Assembly (NCBI RefSeq): GCF_019393635.1
Contig: NC_057866.1
Span: forward strand, 123,627,897-123,691,896
Direction: 5' to 3'
Origin: Dromiciops gliroides
Taxonomy: Eukaryota > Chordata > Mammalia > Microbiotheria > Microbiotheriidae
DNA length: 64,000 nucleotides
Shown: in pieces, positions 11,561 through 24,800 of the stretch
Position numbering within the stretch: the stretch's first letter is position 1
How the letters are laid out: every line of letters starts with the position of its first letter
Notes under the pieces: model-generated
The model's input: the letters and a program-made list of their open reading frames with translations, nothing else
What the model was told of the DNA's origin: nothing
The model's database searches: none
Translations under genes and position numbers: made by a program

Positions 11561-12415
11561 GGGCCTACCTTGTTGTGCTTTACCTTGTAACACTTGAATT
11601 TGTCTTTCTAGGTGCTTCGTGGAGGGGCCGCCCTGGCTACAGTGTTGCCGCTTGGAAAATGTGAACGGTTAAAACCCATTTGCCTTAGGAAATAGGCAGG
11701 CACTGAGCTCCAGAGGATGAGGGCTTCGAAAGCCTCGGAAAATTGAAAGTTAACATATGGTTTTGCAGTATCAGGTAGTAAGATATACCTTCCCTCCTTT
11801 TCATAAGTCAGAATTACTAGCAGTTATATTGCATTCCCCAATGAAAATTGGGAAATAATAGTAAAATGTGAGGAAGGGAATAGTAAATACTAAAAATAAC
11901 CCTTTTAACGCGGCCTCTTAGGGCTGACAGTGCATTAAGAGGCTATTCCAGAAAGAAGGGTATAATAATTCTCCATTAAACCCAAACTTGAGATGTAAAG
12001 CTCTTTTTTGGATCCTGTCTGGAGTTACAACTAAACATTGGTGGGTTGGGGGGGATGGGTTTCTTCATGAACTTTTTCAGATTTTTCTAGGTAAATTCTT
12101 AGAGTGCTTTCTCAATCTAAAAACAAATTAAGATTAAAGTTATCCAAAGGTTTAGTTAACTCAGAAGTTTAATGCTGTTACTGAAAAGCAATCTAGTTAT
12201 GAAGTATTTTCAGTGGGTGAGGTAAAATCTGATCATTAAATATAGACGCATTTTATAATGTACCAACAAGTTCTAGCATTGGGAAATATGTGACATGACT
12301 CTACTTTTATGGAAACTAAGCAATAGAATATGAGCTAAAATAGAGAATATTATAGAACTTCCTTCTCAGTATCTACAGTACTGAATACCTTTTTTTTCTT
12401 TTTCTTTTTTTGTAG
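10892..12415 (+). other. Predicted intron 1 of the GVQW3-like transcript
   Basis: It begins GTAGTC at the end of exon 1 and ends in a long T-rich tract followed by GTAG at 12412-12415; an alternative AG lies at 12418-12419. Its first 670 bases belong to the CpG island and the rest is AT-rich. No SINE is inserted. There is no transcript evidence, only splice-site quality. Confidence 0.5.
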
Positions 12416-13066
<651 letters not shown>

Positions 13067-16000
13067 AGGACTAACAATCTTCCATTGGAGTTTGTAGGAT
13101 TCATTTAACTTCAGAGGTTTTGCCTTATTCATTGCTATAGAAATTTAACCTACAATAATGTGACCATCTTCAAACATTTTCATTAGGTGTTCTTGGTATG
13201 AAATGTGAAGGAAGGTAGAAAGATGAAAGCAATGATATGTTGGTGTTGGCACCTCAGAGGAAGAACCATTTTGTTTTTTTTTAATGCATGGGATGGTTTT
13301 GCTTTATATCTGAAAGGTAGGTAGCTAGTTGGTAGTTCAGGGGGGAAGCAGGACTTGTGCTGTATCATGTAATCATCTTAAAACAGAAGAGTAAGGAAGA
13401 TTAGAACAAATTCACCAAGTAGGTAGATGTGGGTTGGTGTGAGGGTGGTGGGTGTAGAAAGTGTGGTTGGCAGAGAAGGAATGAGGCTCACCTTAACAGG
13501 ATAATGATGCAAGCAAACCAGCTAGAGTAGAGCACTATGAAAAGGATTTCGGAAAAAGGTAGAGAATGCTCTGGCAAAAAAAGATTGTAATTTTAGTTTG
13601 AAATTCAGTCTATCTTAGTAGACCATTGCTAATATAAATTTCCAGGTTATAGATGTTTCCATAAGTTACTTGGATCTAAAATCTTTTCTGATACCTCTTA
13701 TCAGGTAAATGAATTTTATTTAATGGGAAGATAATTCAGCATTTATTGGCAACTAATATTTTGTTCCTTCATTGATAGCAGAAGGCCTAAACTTTTCTCA
13801 GCTGAAAATGCTAAATGACAATGCTGCTATAATTGTTGATGAAGCCACAGAAATTTTGTGGTTAGTAATTAATACCATATATTTGTCCTTTCTAAGATTG
13901 ATAGATTGTAAGGTTCTTGAGGTCTAAAACTAACTTACTGAATTTTCACTAACCCCATTATTTTAAAATTTAATAATTAAATGTGAAATTTATTTGGGAA
14001 GCAACCTGCAATTTTGGAAAGGAAATGGAAAGGATGAATATTCAGTCCCTGAATGTTGTGGGTTACTGTTGTAAATTGTTGTATTTCAGATGAAGAGGAC
14101 TTAAACTTATAGCAACAGCAGGAAACACTAGAAATTAGTGTTAGTTTTAGCCTTCAGGTAAATGGCTTATACTGAAATGCTAATGATTCATGACTTTTTC
14201 ATTACACCAATAGCATTAGTTAATGGCCTCCCTAGAGCTTCACTAATAGATCAACAGAATATCTAGGGAGTGTTGTAAAATTACATTAGGTCCATTAGGG
14301 ATTGAACTTCATTGGAAAACAGCAACAAGTAGCTGGGGTTTATGAGGAAAACAGGATTTTAAAATACAATTTAGGAAAGATAACACAGCAATAAAGCCTA
14401 CAATCCAAAACAGTAAAAACTAACAAAAATAATTGTTTATTGTTTTAGCTAGAATTTGTTTTGTTGGCAATGTTATTATATAGAGTATATAAAATTAATG
14501 GCTGGATTTCCAAGAAACCATAAACTGCTTTGAACTTGTCTATCTGTATATTTAGTATCTTTGCTAGATTTTACTCCACATCTTCCCTAACAAGGTGCAA
14601 TACTGTTAATGATGGTGATTTTCTTTTTTAAAGATTTCAAGCTTAATAAAGATTTTGTTCAAGGATTGAAACACTAGGAAAATGACATTTTCTAGACTGT
14701 CATTATATCACTACTAACCTCTTGGTTTAGAGCCTTTGAGCTCTTATCCTCTTACATCTAGTTAATGGCATTTACCTATTTCCTAATTGCCTTCATTTAA
14801 ACTATAAAATCTATATGTTCTTTTGGTAAAGACCAGGTGAAAGTAAATGTTCTTCCCCCTCAGCTGTGTTAACAAAACTAGCCATTGTCCTAAATAATGC
14901 TGTCCCTCTTATTTCTGTCAAACCCATGTCACTTAGCCTCTCTAGACTTAACTATGCATCTTGAATAAACTATCCCCTTTTTTCACCCAGTTACAAATTT
15001 ATCCTTAGTATTTAATAGCCTTTGCAAACATCTCTACAACTATAGTTGTATGCATGTCTATGTATGTTCTATTAGTCCATAGCCATTCTAAGAACTGGCA
15101 CTGATGTAATTTCCTATAATGTCTATGTAACATTGTGTACAGTGAATACTTAGTATTAACTTTCTTTTTATAATGCACAATTTGCAGCTATGACTAGGCC
15201 TATTCATGACATATTCGTGGTGCCTTCACTCAAGATTTGTGTTTGTGTCAGGCCTATTAAATGTAATAAATTTGAGCTTACACACTAATTTAAACTTAAT
15301 TTGGCACGGAACAGTTGGCTGCTGGTTTTATCTTGTTGCCAAAGGTTGTTGAAGTTAGTTCAAATCTTGCAATAACTAGATATCGTGTGGTTTACCATGA
15401 GTGAATGATTCAATTTTTAAAGTCCTGTGTCCAAGGCACTGAGCTATCCTTATCTTAAGGATGATGATATTGACAAGTAAAGGAAAATTATTGGAATAAT
15501 TTGAGGCTTGAAGTGCTTACTCTAGTTATAGAGTTATTGGGTAACTATTGAGGGATGAGTATGGCAATCTATCCCATAGCCTTTATTATATACAAAGTAG
15601 TGTCCATTCACTACTAAGCCTTAGTATAAATGACCCTTCGTGCTACTGTCTTAAAACAACATAATCTGGTCATTTTAGGTTTTCACTGCCACATCTTTTA
15701 ACTGGTTTAGGTGCAACCATTTTTCAGTCAGGGACTTTTTACTTAGCACTAATATATTTGTCATATTCTAAACCTGTTAAATCCATGTAGCTCATGGAAA
15801 CAGTTTGTTTAGGAACTAATTTACATTAAGTTCTGTACTTTTTCATAATTACATGAACTTTTTTTTCATATTAAGACTGATACCTATTGCTAGTGATATT
15901 GCTGTTCTTTTATAGCTTAGATGCCTGTTACACACTCCCAAAATTTGCTTTTTGGGAAGAAGAGAGCATGGAAACCCTGAAGTTCTGTTTAATTGTAACA

Positions 16001-16190
16001 AAATAAAAATAAAGGTTGTATAAAAAACTAAAGTTCTGTGGTGATAATTGATAACATTCTCCCTCGTGGTGTTAAAGTTCACATTAGTATAAATACTGCT
16101 TATTTTAATCAAATAAAGGGTGTGTGAAAGACCTGTCATGAATAAAGTGCCTTGTTTCAGGTAGCAGGGATGGCTTTTGAGGGGAAAGGG
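13067..16190 (+). other. Repeat-poor AT-rich stretch, possible 3' untranslated region or intron
   Basis: More than 3 kb downstream of the mariner-derived frame with no recognisable SINE, LINE or MIR. Candidate polyadenylation signals (AATAAA) occur near 14644, 16010, 16110 and 16141, the last two followed by T/G-rich sequence. A 58-codon open stretch around 13750-13926 could hold a further exon. Whether this is a 3' UTR, intron or unrelated DNA cannot be told from sequence alone. Confidence 0.35.
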
Positions 16191-16194
16191 AAGC

Positions 16195-16400
16195 AACCAT
16201 TTATTAGGCACCTATATATGACAAGCACTGTGTTAAGTGCTTTACAAATCATTTCTAGATCATTTGATTCTTGACCACAACTCTGGGAGATAGGTAGTAG
16301 TCTAATTTTAGTTGAGGTAATTTAAATGGCTCAGCTGGGGGTCACAACTAAGAAGTACCTGAGGCTGAATTTGCCAGGTCTTCCAGGTCCAGGGTTGGTT
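16195..16400 (-). mobile_element. MIR-like fragment
   Basis: CATTTATTAGGCACCTATA, then ACAACTCTGGGAGATAGGTA and a diverged GGCTCAGCTGGGGGTCACA, in the order expected of a reversed MIR-class element. It marks the end of the repeat-poor gene region. Confidence 0.5.
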
Positions 16401-16503
16401 TAGAAGCTGGGAATTTGGGGTTCGAGATTTTTCAGTAATTAGGTGATTGAAGTGAATTGATATCTAAGCTCCTTCATCTTTGTAAAATGGAGGTTTAATG
16501 GCC

Positions 16504-16637
16504 CTTTTTTTTTTTTTGTGGGGCAATGAGGGTCAAGTGACTTGCCCGTGGTCATACAGCCAAGTAAGTGTCAGAGTCCAGATTTGAACTCCTGACTCTA
16601 GGGCTGGTGCTCTATCCACTGCGCCACGAAGCTGCCC
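16504..16637 (-). mobile_element. Young SINE
   Basis: Minus-strand copy with small deletions. TTAATGGCC is duplicated on both sides. Confidence 0.88.
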
Positions 16638-16930
16638 TATTAATGGCCTTCAAAATCTCCCATGTTACTGAATTGCACAAGTTGGGGTAGAGAAAGCATG
16701 GCTGCCATAGGAGTAGATAATTTGCAACTTTTGTGAGGTGTTCCATAGTATCCATTTTGCTTGAAAAGATTAAATGACTTGTCCATGGTCATGTATGAAT
16801 GTGTTTAGGTGAAGACTACAGAATATAGGATAGTTACCCCCCAAAAGAGCCCCTGTGTCCCTAGTGAAATGGGGAAAAGGGAGAAACTAAAGCTTAGCTT
16901 AAGATTTTAGGAGCTGACAACTTTAAGATT

Positions 16931-17060
16931 GGGGGGGGCAGCTAGGTGGCGCAGTGAATAAAGCACTGGCTCGATTCAAATCTGACCTGAGACACTTGAC
17001 ACTAGTGTGACCCTGGGCAAGTCACTTAACCCTCATTGCCCTGCCCCCAAATAATAAAAA
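16931..17060 (+). mobile_element. Young SINE, internally deleted
   Basis: Plus-strand copy missing about 20-25 bases between GCACTGGCTC and ATTCAAATC. AAGATT lies on both sides. Confidence 0.85.
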
Positions 17061-17644
17061 GATTTTGGGGGGGGATCCATCAGCCACAAAAGAAAGACCC
17101 CTGAACAGAATGAGTCTTTGTATGGAAAATAAGTTGTAAGGATTCCCTGAATAGCTGGGGATTGAGTTGGAGATGTGATCATTGAAGGGAATCAAACATT
17201 TGCCAAGATTGAACCCCTTGGGAATAAGAACTGTGGTTTAAGCTCAAGTAAGAAATGTAATATCCTTTGAATAATGTTTTGAATAGACCAGGAATATCAA
17301 TAGAACTTTGATTTTAATGTTTAGTGAGTCAGGTCCAGTGGAATTTTTACAATTCAAAGAGACCTGAGAAGTCATCTAATTCCACCCATGACTGAGCAGC
17401 AAGCCCCTTTGCAACAGCTTAGATAAGTCATCTCGCCTCTGAAGAAAGATGTCAAATGTTTGGGGGAAAATAAACAAATAGCCTATTCCATAGGGGGAAA
17501 TGGAATTCTGCCTAATCCTGGCTTCCTATAGTTTATCATAATAAGTCAAATCCCCCTTAAAATACATCTCTTTTATGTTCTTGGCTATCCCAAAATAAGT
17601 ACTAATGAGCTTACAGAAGCTGTCTTTTAAAATCATAAATTTAG

Positions 17645-17870
17645 CTTACATCAGCTAGGTGGTGAAAACCTGAGTTTACACGCAACCTCAGATACATATT
17701 AGTTTTGTGATCCTGGCCTAGTCACTAAACCTGTTTCCATTCCCTGTAAAATGTGGATGATAGGATCTACCTCCCAGGGTTGTGAGGCTCAAATGAGAAG
17801 ATATTTGTAAATTGATTAAGCACAATTCCTGGCACAAGTAGGTGTTACATAAATGTTAGCTACAATTATT
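17645..17870 (+). mobile_element. MIR-like SINE
   Basis: TGTGATCCTGGCCTAGTCAC, CTGTAAAATGTGGATGATAG and GGGTTGTGAGGCTCAAATGA follow MIR order. Diverged. Confidence 0.7.
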
Positions 17871-19912
17871 TTATTATTCCTCTTCCTACAAGAGACAGGT
17901 GCCTGAAAAAAACAGACCTCATGTTTATGTCAGGCTGTTGAATAGCCACTTATGTCCTCCCTCAGAAGAGATCCATGACCACTAAGACTATATCTAACCA
18001 CCTACCACTTTTGTCCTCTGCAGTTCTTCAGATTAAGGTAGACACCTTTCTGAACATTTGCCTGTCTCTTGAGACTGACAATGTGGGATTTCAAAAGTCA
18101 CCTATTCTGTACCTAACAGTTATACCAGAGTGATCCAATTGCTGGATTCATTTTTTTTTTTTAACAATTCATTTTTACGGATGAGATTGCTACTTAAATT
18201 ATATTAGGAAAGTCAATAGGGCAGGTAGTTAAGACTAACTTAAAAGCTAATTATATGCTACCAAGTAGCTTCTATAATTGGATGAGTGAGTCAATCAATT
18301 TTTCTTGTAGCATAATTTTTAACAGGCCACCAACACTGAGCTCTGTTCAGTATCAGAAAAGAAGCATAAATTGTTTGGATTTCTATTTCTGGCTTTGCCA
18401 CTTACTGCTATTATCCTCAGAGCATGACAATCAGATGCTTCCCCCCTTCCCCATCTGCAAAATGCAGATAGTGATTTTGACTGCTTTCATTTGCTTTGAA
18501 AGTGCCTGGGTATTTTAATTGTTTTATTTTTAATGGGGGAAAAAGCTGATGTTTTCTTGTTAAGCTAATATTAGACTAAAATTTTTAAAAGATAAAGCAT
18601 TGATTCTGATTAGTTGGTGCTCTTTAATATTTCAGTTTCTAAATGGAAACATGGTGAATATAATAAATCTGAATGGTAAGTTAAAATAAAGTTTCAACTT
18701 TTAAAACATGGCATTAAAAAGTAAAAGCCTATATTTTGATCCTGTGCATCAGAAGCATAAGCCAGGCCACTAGACAGACTAATAAAATTGAACTGGCATG
18801 ATACATTTAAATTTCAAAATATCAGCCAAGAAGTCAGTGACTACCTGCTTCAGGTTTGCTTACAACCAGAATCCTGTCACCAAAGATGACTTGGTATTGA
18901 TTGATGCCATGAACTACAAAGGCAATAACAATACTGAGTGAATGTCAACATCATTCGAATTATGTTTGGGACTATACTAGACCATGGGGCTTGTCCTTAG
19001 GCAGAGCATGGCGAATCTAGAATGTTAGATTGGGTCTGCAGTGCTAACTGAAATCTCCTCTTGGATAGTAGGAAGGGGAAGCAATTTGGAATTTCTCGGT
19101 GCAAAGGGAGTCCAAGAACACAGTACAAAGCAACTACTAGGAATCAGGTGAACAGATCAATGAATTTGAGAAAGCCAGAGATAAGGGATAGGATCAAATC
19201 CAGAAATACACTACAAGGTTTTAAGGAAGTATTGATAAGAAACAGTGGTTGAATTTCAGGCTTCAAAAGTTTGTGTCTAGGAGACAGAGGAGGGGTCCAA
19301 ACAGAAGAAACTCAACATTTTCATGTTCCAATTTTAGAGACATGCTCCAATTGATTTGTACATTCTTTTGTCAATGAATAAGAGCAATTTCCTCACGAAG
19401 AGAAAGGATAGTCACAAGATCAGCACAGGTGTTGGATTGCAGAACATGGTCAAGGACATAGGACCACTGCACAGTATCAGACTTATGAAGCTGAGTGCTG
19501 GAAGTTTGTATGTTGCAATAAAGACTAAAAACATTTCTGCAGACCAATGAGTAAGGGCTACATGCATATAGGCAACAAACTTAACAGCATTTTTATTACT
19601 TGACTTCTAGGAAATCACTGCCTTTACACCATTTGATCAAGGGCTTTCTCCATAGAATTTTAGTTATCAAAATTTGCAGGGATTAGGAGAGTCATAGAGT
19701 AGAAGAACAAATTGAGTGAGGTTCCCATTCTTCAAGGTCCTGTGATGCACTGGTGTGATGGTCGTGGTATTGATTTACCCAAATTTTCTCTCCAAATACC
19801 AAGGAGCTAAAGATGGAGGTAGTGGTAAGACTAAATTAGCTTTCTGTGAATATCTGGTGCACCTACTGGCTCCTTTCCAGGTGCCTACATATATGAACAA
19901 GACTTCTTCATC

Positions 19913-19917
<5 letters not shown>
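17871..19917. other. Unassigned unique sequence
   Basis: About 2 kb with no recognised repeat except short A/T runs, and no long open frame (longest about 87 codons, no known motif). It could be unique intergenic DNA or a repeat too old to recognise. Confidence 0.4.

Positions 19918-19951
<34 letters not shown>
19918..19951. repeat. (CA)n microsatellite
   Basis: About 16 CA units. Confidence 0.9.
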
Positions 19952-19953
<2 letters not shown>

Positions 19954-19984
19954 CTTAGTTGACCCTGCCATCCTCTCAAGCTAT

Positions 19985-21045
19985 TGTTTTATTTCTCTTG
20001 TGGCCTTTACTGTCAAGCACTCCAAAACTTTCTGACTCTACTTTCTGAATTATTTCTCAACAACTTCTAGCATCTATCTCATCACCCTACTAAAACTTCT
20101 CCCAGACTACCTACAATCTCTTAACTGCTAAGGTCACTGACCCTTTTCTCAGTCTTCGTCCTTTTTGACCTCCCAGATAATTTTGACCTTCTCCTGGATA
20201 CTTTCTTCTCCCTTGTTTGCCAAGGCACTACTCTTTCCTTGTTCTTCTAAATGCTTGAATACTACTTCTGAATCTCATTTGCTGGAATCAGCATTCATTT
20301 TCTGTCCCATAGGTGTGACTGTCATACAGTTGTCTATCATGGGCTCTCTTCCCTGTTCTCAATGCAGTCTAAAATTTGGTGGTCCTATCAAATCCTTTAG
20401 GGTCAATTATCACCTCTCTGTAGATGATTCCCAGGCATAGGTATACATAGATTATGGGTAGGGTGTGCCAGTACCCTCCAGAGCAAGCATTATCATTAAT
20501 TCTTTCCCTAAATCTGTCTATCCACTCACAATTTTCCTCACCTTCAGTTCCTCATTATCAACTGACTGTTGGACAGTTCCACCTTGATATCCTGTTGACA
20601 TCTCAAATTCAACGCATCTCAAACTTCTCTACTAAACCTGTTCCTCTTCTAAAATCCTATTTTTCCATCCAGGGTTTCGCTATTTTCTGTTACCCAGGTT
20701 TATAGATTCAGAGTCATCAATGACTCTATTATCTCTTTCATCTTCTGTATCCGTTTAGATTCCAGCTCATGTTTCTACCTCCACAGCATCTCTCACATCT
20801 CTCCCCTTCTCATCTCTCACACAGCCACTATTCTAATTCAGGTTCTTATTGCCTCTCATCTGGACTATTAAAATAGCCTAATTGACTCCCATGCTTTCAG
20901 TCTCTTCCTTCTTAAATTTGTCCTTTAAACAGCTGCCATAATTGTCTTCCTTAAGGAACAGGTCTGACTATGTCACTCCTCTGCCTATGAAAGTTCTAGC
21001 CTGCTTTTTATAGGACAAAATACAAATTTGTTAGCTTGACATTTA
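19985..21045 (+). mobile_element. L2 LINE fragment
   Basis: The L2 3' ORF2 region again: CATCTCTCACATCTCTCCCC, CTCATCTGGACTATTAAAAT, GGTCTGACTATGTCACTCCT and TAGGACAAAATACAAA appear in the order of the L2 at 5.4-7.4 kb. Frames broken. It stops abruptly where copy 2 of the unrecognised repeat starts. Confidence 0.7.
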
Positions 21046-21550
21046 AGATGATGCTGAGGAAAATGTATAGTTTCCTGATAAGTCTAACTCTTCTTTATAA
21101 AACACACTCATACTTTGCATAAACAGTGGAGGAGAAAAGCCTGAATGACATTAATCTGTAAGGAATTCCTGTGCACGTTTTTCTATTTGGATCCCTTTGA
21201 AGTGCAGATCACAAATGACTTTTCCCCACCCTTTTCCCCTTTGATGTTTCACTGTACCTCTATTTAGATCTAGTATATAAACATAAAAACATAAAACAGG
21301 AATATCTATGATCACCATTTTATTATTAAATAGGAAATTTGTCAAAGGAAACCTTTGTTAAACCTTGCCTATAAAGCTTCTAGGCACTCCAGGGAGAAGG
21401 TGAATTTAGTAGCAATATGACCTTTTTAGTATCAATTTCTATTAAAAACCTGAGACTTTAATGGGTTGGAAATGGATGCATTAACATGCCTCAAAAATAT
21501 CTTGATTTTCTATAGTCTCAATGTGGTGTTTAGTTACAGAATAAGTCATC
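21046..21550 (+). repeat. Copy 2 of an unrecognised dispersed repeat
   Basis: Homologous to 1461-2170 minus its SINE, same orientation. It begins where L2 homology ends and runs to about GTGTTTAGTTACAGAATAAG. No target duplication was identified. Confidence 0.6.
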
Positions 21551-21689
21551 CTTCTTGGAAATATAATGTGAAGCAATCATTTCCCAAAATAATTTTGAAT
21601 ATACTTTGTTGTTGTTGTACCAGACCCATAATTTCATCAGTATAGGGAACTGCAAGTGAGGAAACTCCCTGTAATATACAGTTACAACT

Positions 21690-21945
21690 AGGTGGTTCAC
21701 TCGATTTAGCACTGGGCTTGGAGTCAAGAAGACCTGAGCTCAAATCCAGCCTCAGACACTTCCTAATTGTGTGATCCTGGACAAGTCACTTAAAGTCTTC
21801 CTGACTTACTTTCCTCAACTATAAAATGGGGATAATAATAGTATCTACCTCCCAGTGTTGTGAGGATCAAAAAAATATTTGAATTACAAAGTACCTGGAA
21901 TATAGTAAGTACCTAATCAATGCTTATTCCCCTCCCCTTCTCCTT
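21690..21945 (+). mobile_element. MIR-like SINE, near full length
   Basis: GACCTGAGCTCAAATCCAGC, CAAGTCACTTAAAGTCTTCC, TATAAAATGGGGATAATAAT and GTAAGTACCTAATCAATGCT: head, core and L2-like tail in order. Confidence 0.8.
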
Positions 21946-21959
21946 ATATAGTCTTGGAA

Positions 21960-22095
21960 TTTCCTGTGGCAATGAAAATTTAGGTGACTTACCCAAGGTC
22001 ACACCTCCAGTGTATGTCAGAGGTGGGATCTGAACCCAGATTCTCTTTGACTCTTAAGAGGGCTTTCTATTCAGTACACCCTGTCTACTGTCTCT
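21960..22095 (-). mobile_element. MIR-like fragment
   Basis: TTAGGTGACTTACCCAAGGT and GGATCTGAACCCAGATTC: the reversed core of a MIR-class SINE. Confidence 0.65.
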
Positions 22096-22265
22096 CTAAT
22101 TGTAAAGTCATTCAGTCAAGTCACAACCACATGCTCCCTATAGGGGAACAGGAAATCAATAAATCAAATTCTACAAAGTTTCTCTCTGCCAATCGCAGCT
22201 ACATGGCTCCTCCAGAGGACTGTCCATGTGCAGATGGGGTAGGTCAAGATTAAGACAAAGTAGAG

Positions 22266-22415
22266 GGGGCATCTAGGTGGTGCAGTGGATAGAGCACTGG
22301 CCCTGGATTCAGGAGGACCTGAGTTCAAATCCGGCCTCAGACACTTTACACACTTACTAGCTGTGTGACCCTGGGCAAGTCACTTAACCCCAATTGCCTT
22401 ACAAAAAAAAAAAAA
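22266..22415 (+). mobile_element. Young SINE
   Basis: Plus-strand copy with A-tail. AAGACAAAGTAGAG is duplicated on both sides. Confidence 0.93.
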
Positions 22416-22772
22416 AGACAAAGTAGAGACTGTTTGGCTAAATCACAGAACACAGAAGGCTTCCAAGGCTGTCTGCATCTAGAAGGGTTCTGTGCCTATG
22501 CAAGAAAGGGGATGGATCAGGAGAAATCACCTTTGCACTACTACTTCATCATTGAAAGAGGACTATATGTAGGTAAACCCTTAGGGATTGAAGAAAACCC
22601 CATTTGTCCTAGGCTGTCTATAGGCTCGGAGCTAGGACTGCAGGCCAGTATGCCCAAGAACAGATGCCACTACTTCTTGCTCCCTACAGAGAGTGAGATA
22701 TCTAGAAGCTCCACTCAGTTATAGCAGAGGTGCCTAGGTGCACCCAGGGGGTGTGACTTACTAAGTTACTTG

Positions 22773-23030
<258 letters not shown>

Positions 23031-23158
23031 AGTGAGGGTTAAGTGACTTGCCCAGGATCACACAGCTAGTAAGTGTTAAGTGTCTGAGGATGGATTTGAA
23101 CTCAGGACCTCCAGAATCGAGGGATGGTGCTTTATCCACTGTGCCACCTAGCTGCCCC
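23031..23158 (-). mobile_element. Young SINE with expanded tail
   Basis: The body, AGTGAGGGTTAAGTGACTTG to CACCTAGCTGCCCC, directly joins the TTTC array. Confidence 0.9.
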
Positions 23159-23344
23159 CTTGGATGTCCTTCTGCAAGGCCAAACCCCTCTCCTCTCATT
23201 GGTGAGTTCCTCCTGGAGCCTCAGTTTCATGGAAAAGGGCATTTCAGCCTGGGTGCATTCCCTTCTCAGCCCTGTCCCTGACTTTTTGGACTTTGGAACC
23301 ATGCCCCTACCTGATATTTATGCCTCTTCTCCCTGCTTTTCAAC

Positions 23345-23480
23345 TCTCTTTTGTATGTTGTCTTCTTCCATTAGAATGTAAGTCCCTTGAGGGCAGGAAC
23401 TTTCTTTTTGCTCATATTTATATCCCCACTAGTTAGCACAGTGCCTGGCACATGCTAAGAGCTTAATAAATGATTGTTTC
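23345..23480 (+). mobile_element. L2 3' end
   Basis: CCATTAGAATGTAAGTCCCT, GAGGGCAGGAACTTTC and CAGTGCCTGGCACATGCTAA: the diagnostic L2 terminus. Confidence 0.8.
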
Positions 23481-23600
23481 CTTCCTTTAGCCAAACATGA
23501 GGTTTTCCCCCAAAGAAATTTTTTCTTTCTACCTGGGGGAATATTTCAAGATACAAAAGGGGAAAATAAGGAGCCATATGAGATCATCTTCCACTGCATT

Positions 23601-24007
23601 TTTTTTTTTTGCAGGGCAATGGGTGTTAAGTGACTTGCCCAGGGTCACACAGCTAGTACATTCAAGTGCATAATTGAGTCAGAACTCCAGAAGCCACCCC
23701 CCAAGAACTTCTACCAATGCAGACTGACAACTTCTGTGCAATTAGTCTTTGAAAGTAGCCTGGGGTAGCTTCTGAGGCCCAATGGCCCCACCCACAGCTG
23801 AACTTTGTGGGTGGTAGGGCATCTAAATGCACACCTCCCTACATGTGCAGGCAGGTGAGACATCCCAAGAACAGGGGCAGGGTCCCATCCTGGCCCCTCC
23901 AACTTTAAAAGGGAAGGTAGCCCCTGACTCAGGTACATTCACAGTAGACAGAAGAAAAAGCAGCAGCACAAGCTGGTGCTTTATCCACTGCACCACCTAG
24001 CTGCCCC
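23601..24007 (-). mobile_element. SINE split by an unrelated insert
   Basis: The tail half (23601 to about 23692, diverging towards its end) and the head part (23972-24007, GCTGGTGCTTTATCC to CTGCCCC) belong to one minus-strand SINE, because TCCACTGCATTTTT flanks both outer ends. Between them about 280 GC-rich bases (23693-23971) replace part of the SINE middle. Confidence 0.75.
23693..23971. other. Foreign insert inside a SINE
   Basis: GC-richer than its surroundings, with a TTTAAAAGGG box at about 23904 and the A/G-rich end GAAGAAAAAGCAGCAGCAC. No known repeat or coding domain was recognised. Possible solo LTR fragment, captured RNA copy or template-switch patch. Confidence 0.5.
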
Positions 24008-24362
24008 TCCACTGCATTTTTATTCTGATGCTGGGGAGATAACTGTGTTCTTAAAGACTCGGTGTGCCAGCAGAGTGACTGACCTGGTAGGTCCTGACCA
24101 GCTAGGAAGACTGTGTTGAGATTCTATTTGTTGTCTGAGGACCACATCAACTGAGTTTGGAGAGGCTCATCATAACAGGGCAGGCCACCAGTTGATAAGT
24201 ATTTTTGGCTTTTTATTTTTAGCAACTACTCATGAAATGGAAGGAGTCCTCACATCATCAAGATAAAGGATCTTTTAAAGTGTTGAGGTGGGAAGAGACA
24301 AAAACAATGTTACTGAATAAAGAGAAGAAAGTACCATACAAACTGTTGAATGAAGCAAGGAA

Positions 24363-24800
24363 TATTCTTCTTCTTCTCCTTCTTCTCCTTCTTCTCCTTC
24401 TCCTTCTTCTCCTTCTTCTCCTTCTCCTTCTTCTCCTTCTTCTCCTTCTCCTTCTTCTCCTTCTTCTCCTCCTTCTTCTCCTTCTTCTCCTTCTCCTTCT
24501 TCTCCTTCTTCTCCTTCTTCTCCTTCTTCTCCTTCTTCTCCTTCTTCTCCTTCTTCTTCTCCTTCTTCTCCTTCTTCTCCTTCTTCTCCTTCTTCTCCTT
24601 CTTCTCCTTCTTCTTCTCCTTCTTCTCCTTCTTCTCCTTCTTCTCCTTCTTCTCCTTCTTCTCCTTCTTCTTCTCCTTCTTCTCCTTCTTCTCCTTCTTC
24701 TTCTTCTTCTTCTTCTTCTTCTTCTTCTTCTTCTTCTTCTTCTTCTTCTTCTTCTTCTTCTTCTTCTTCTTCTTCTTCTTCTTCTTCTTCTTCTTCTTCA
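24363..24800. repeat. (CTT)n/(CTTCTC)n array, about 435 bases
   Basis: Interspersed CTT and CTTCTC units to about 24695, then about 100 bases of pure CTT to the SINE body. All pyrimidine on the plus strand. It is the expanded tail of the minus-strand SINE at 24801-24922. Long poly-Leu, poly-Glu, poly-Lys and Phe/Ser frames across it are artefacts. Confidence 0.97.

Noticed and set aside
13067..13190. Continuation of the mariner transposase catalytic domain
   Set aside because: No DDE/D-domain motif was seen in any forward frame, so the element is truly truncated here.
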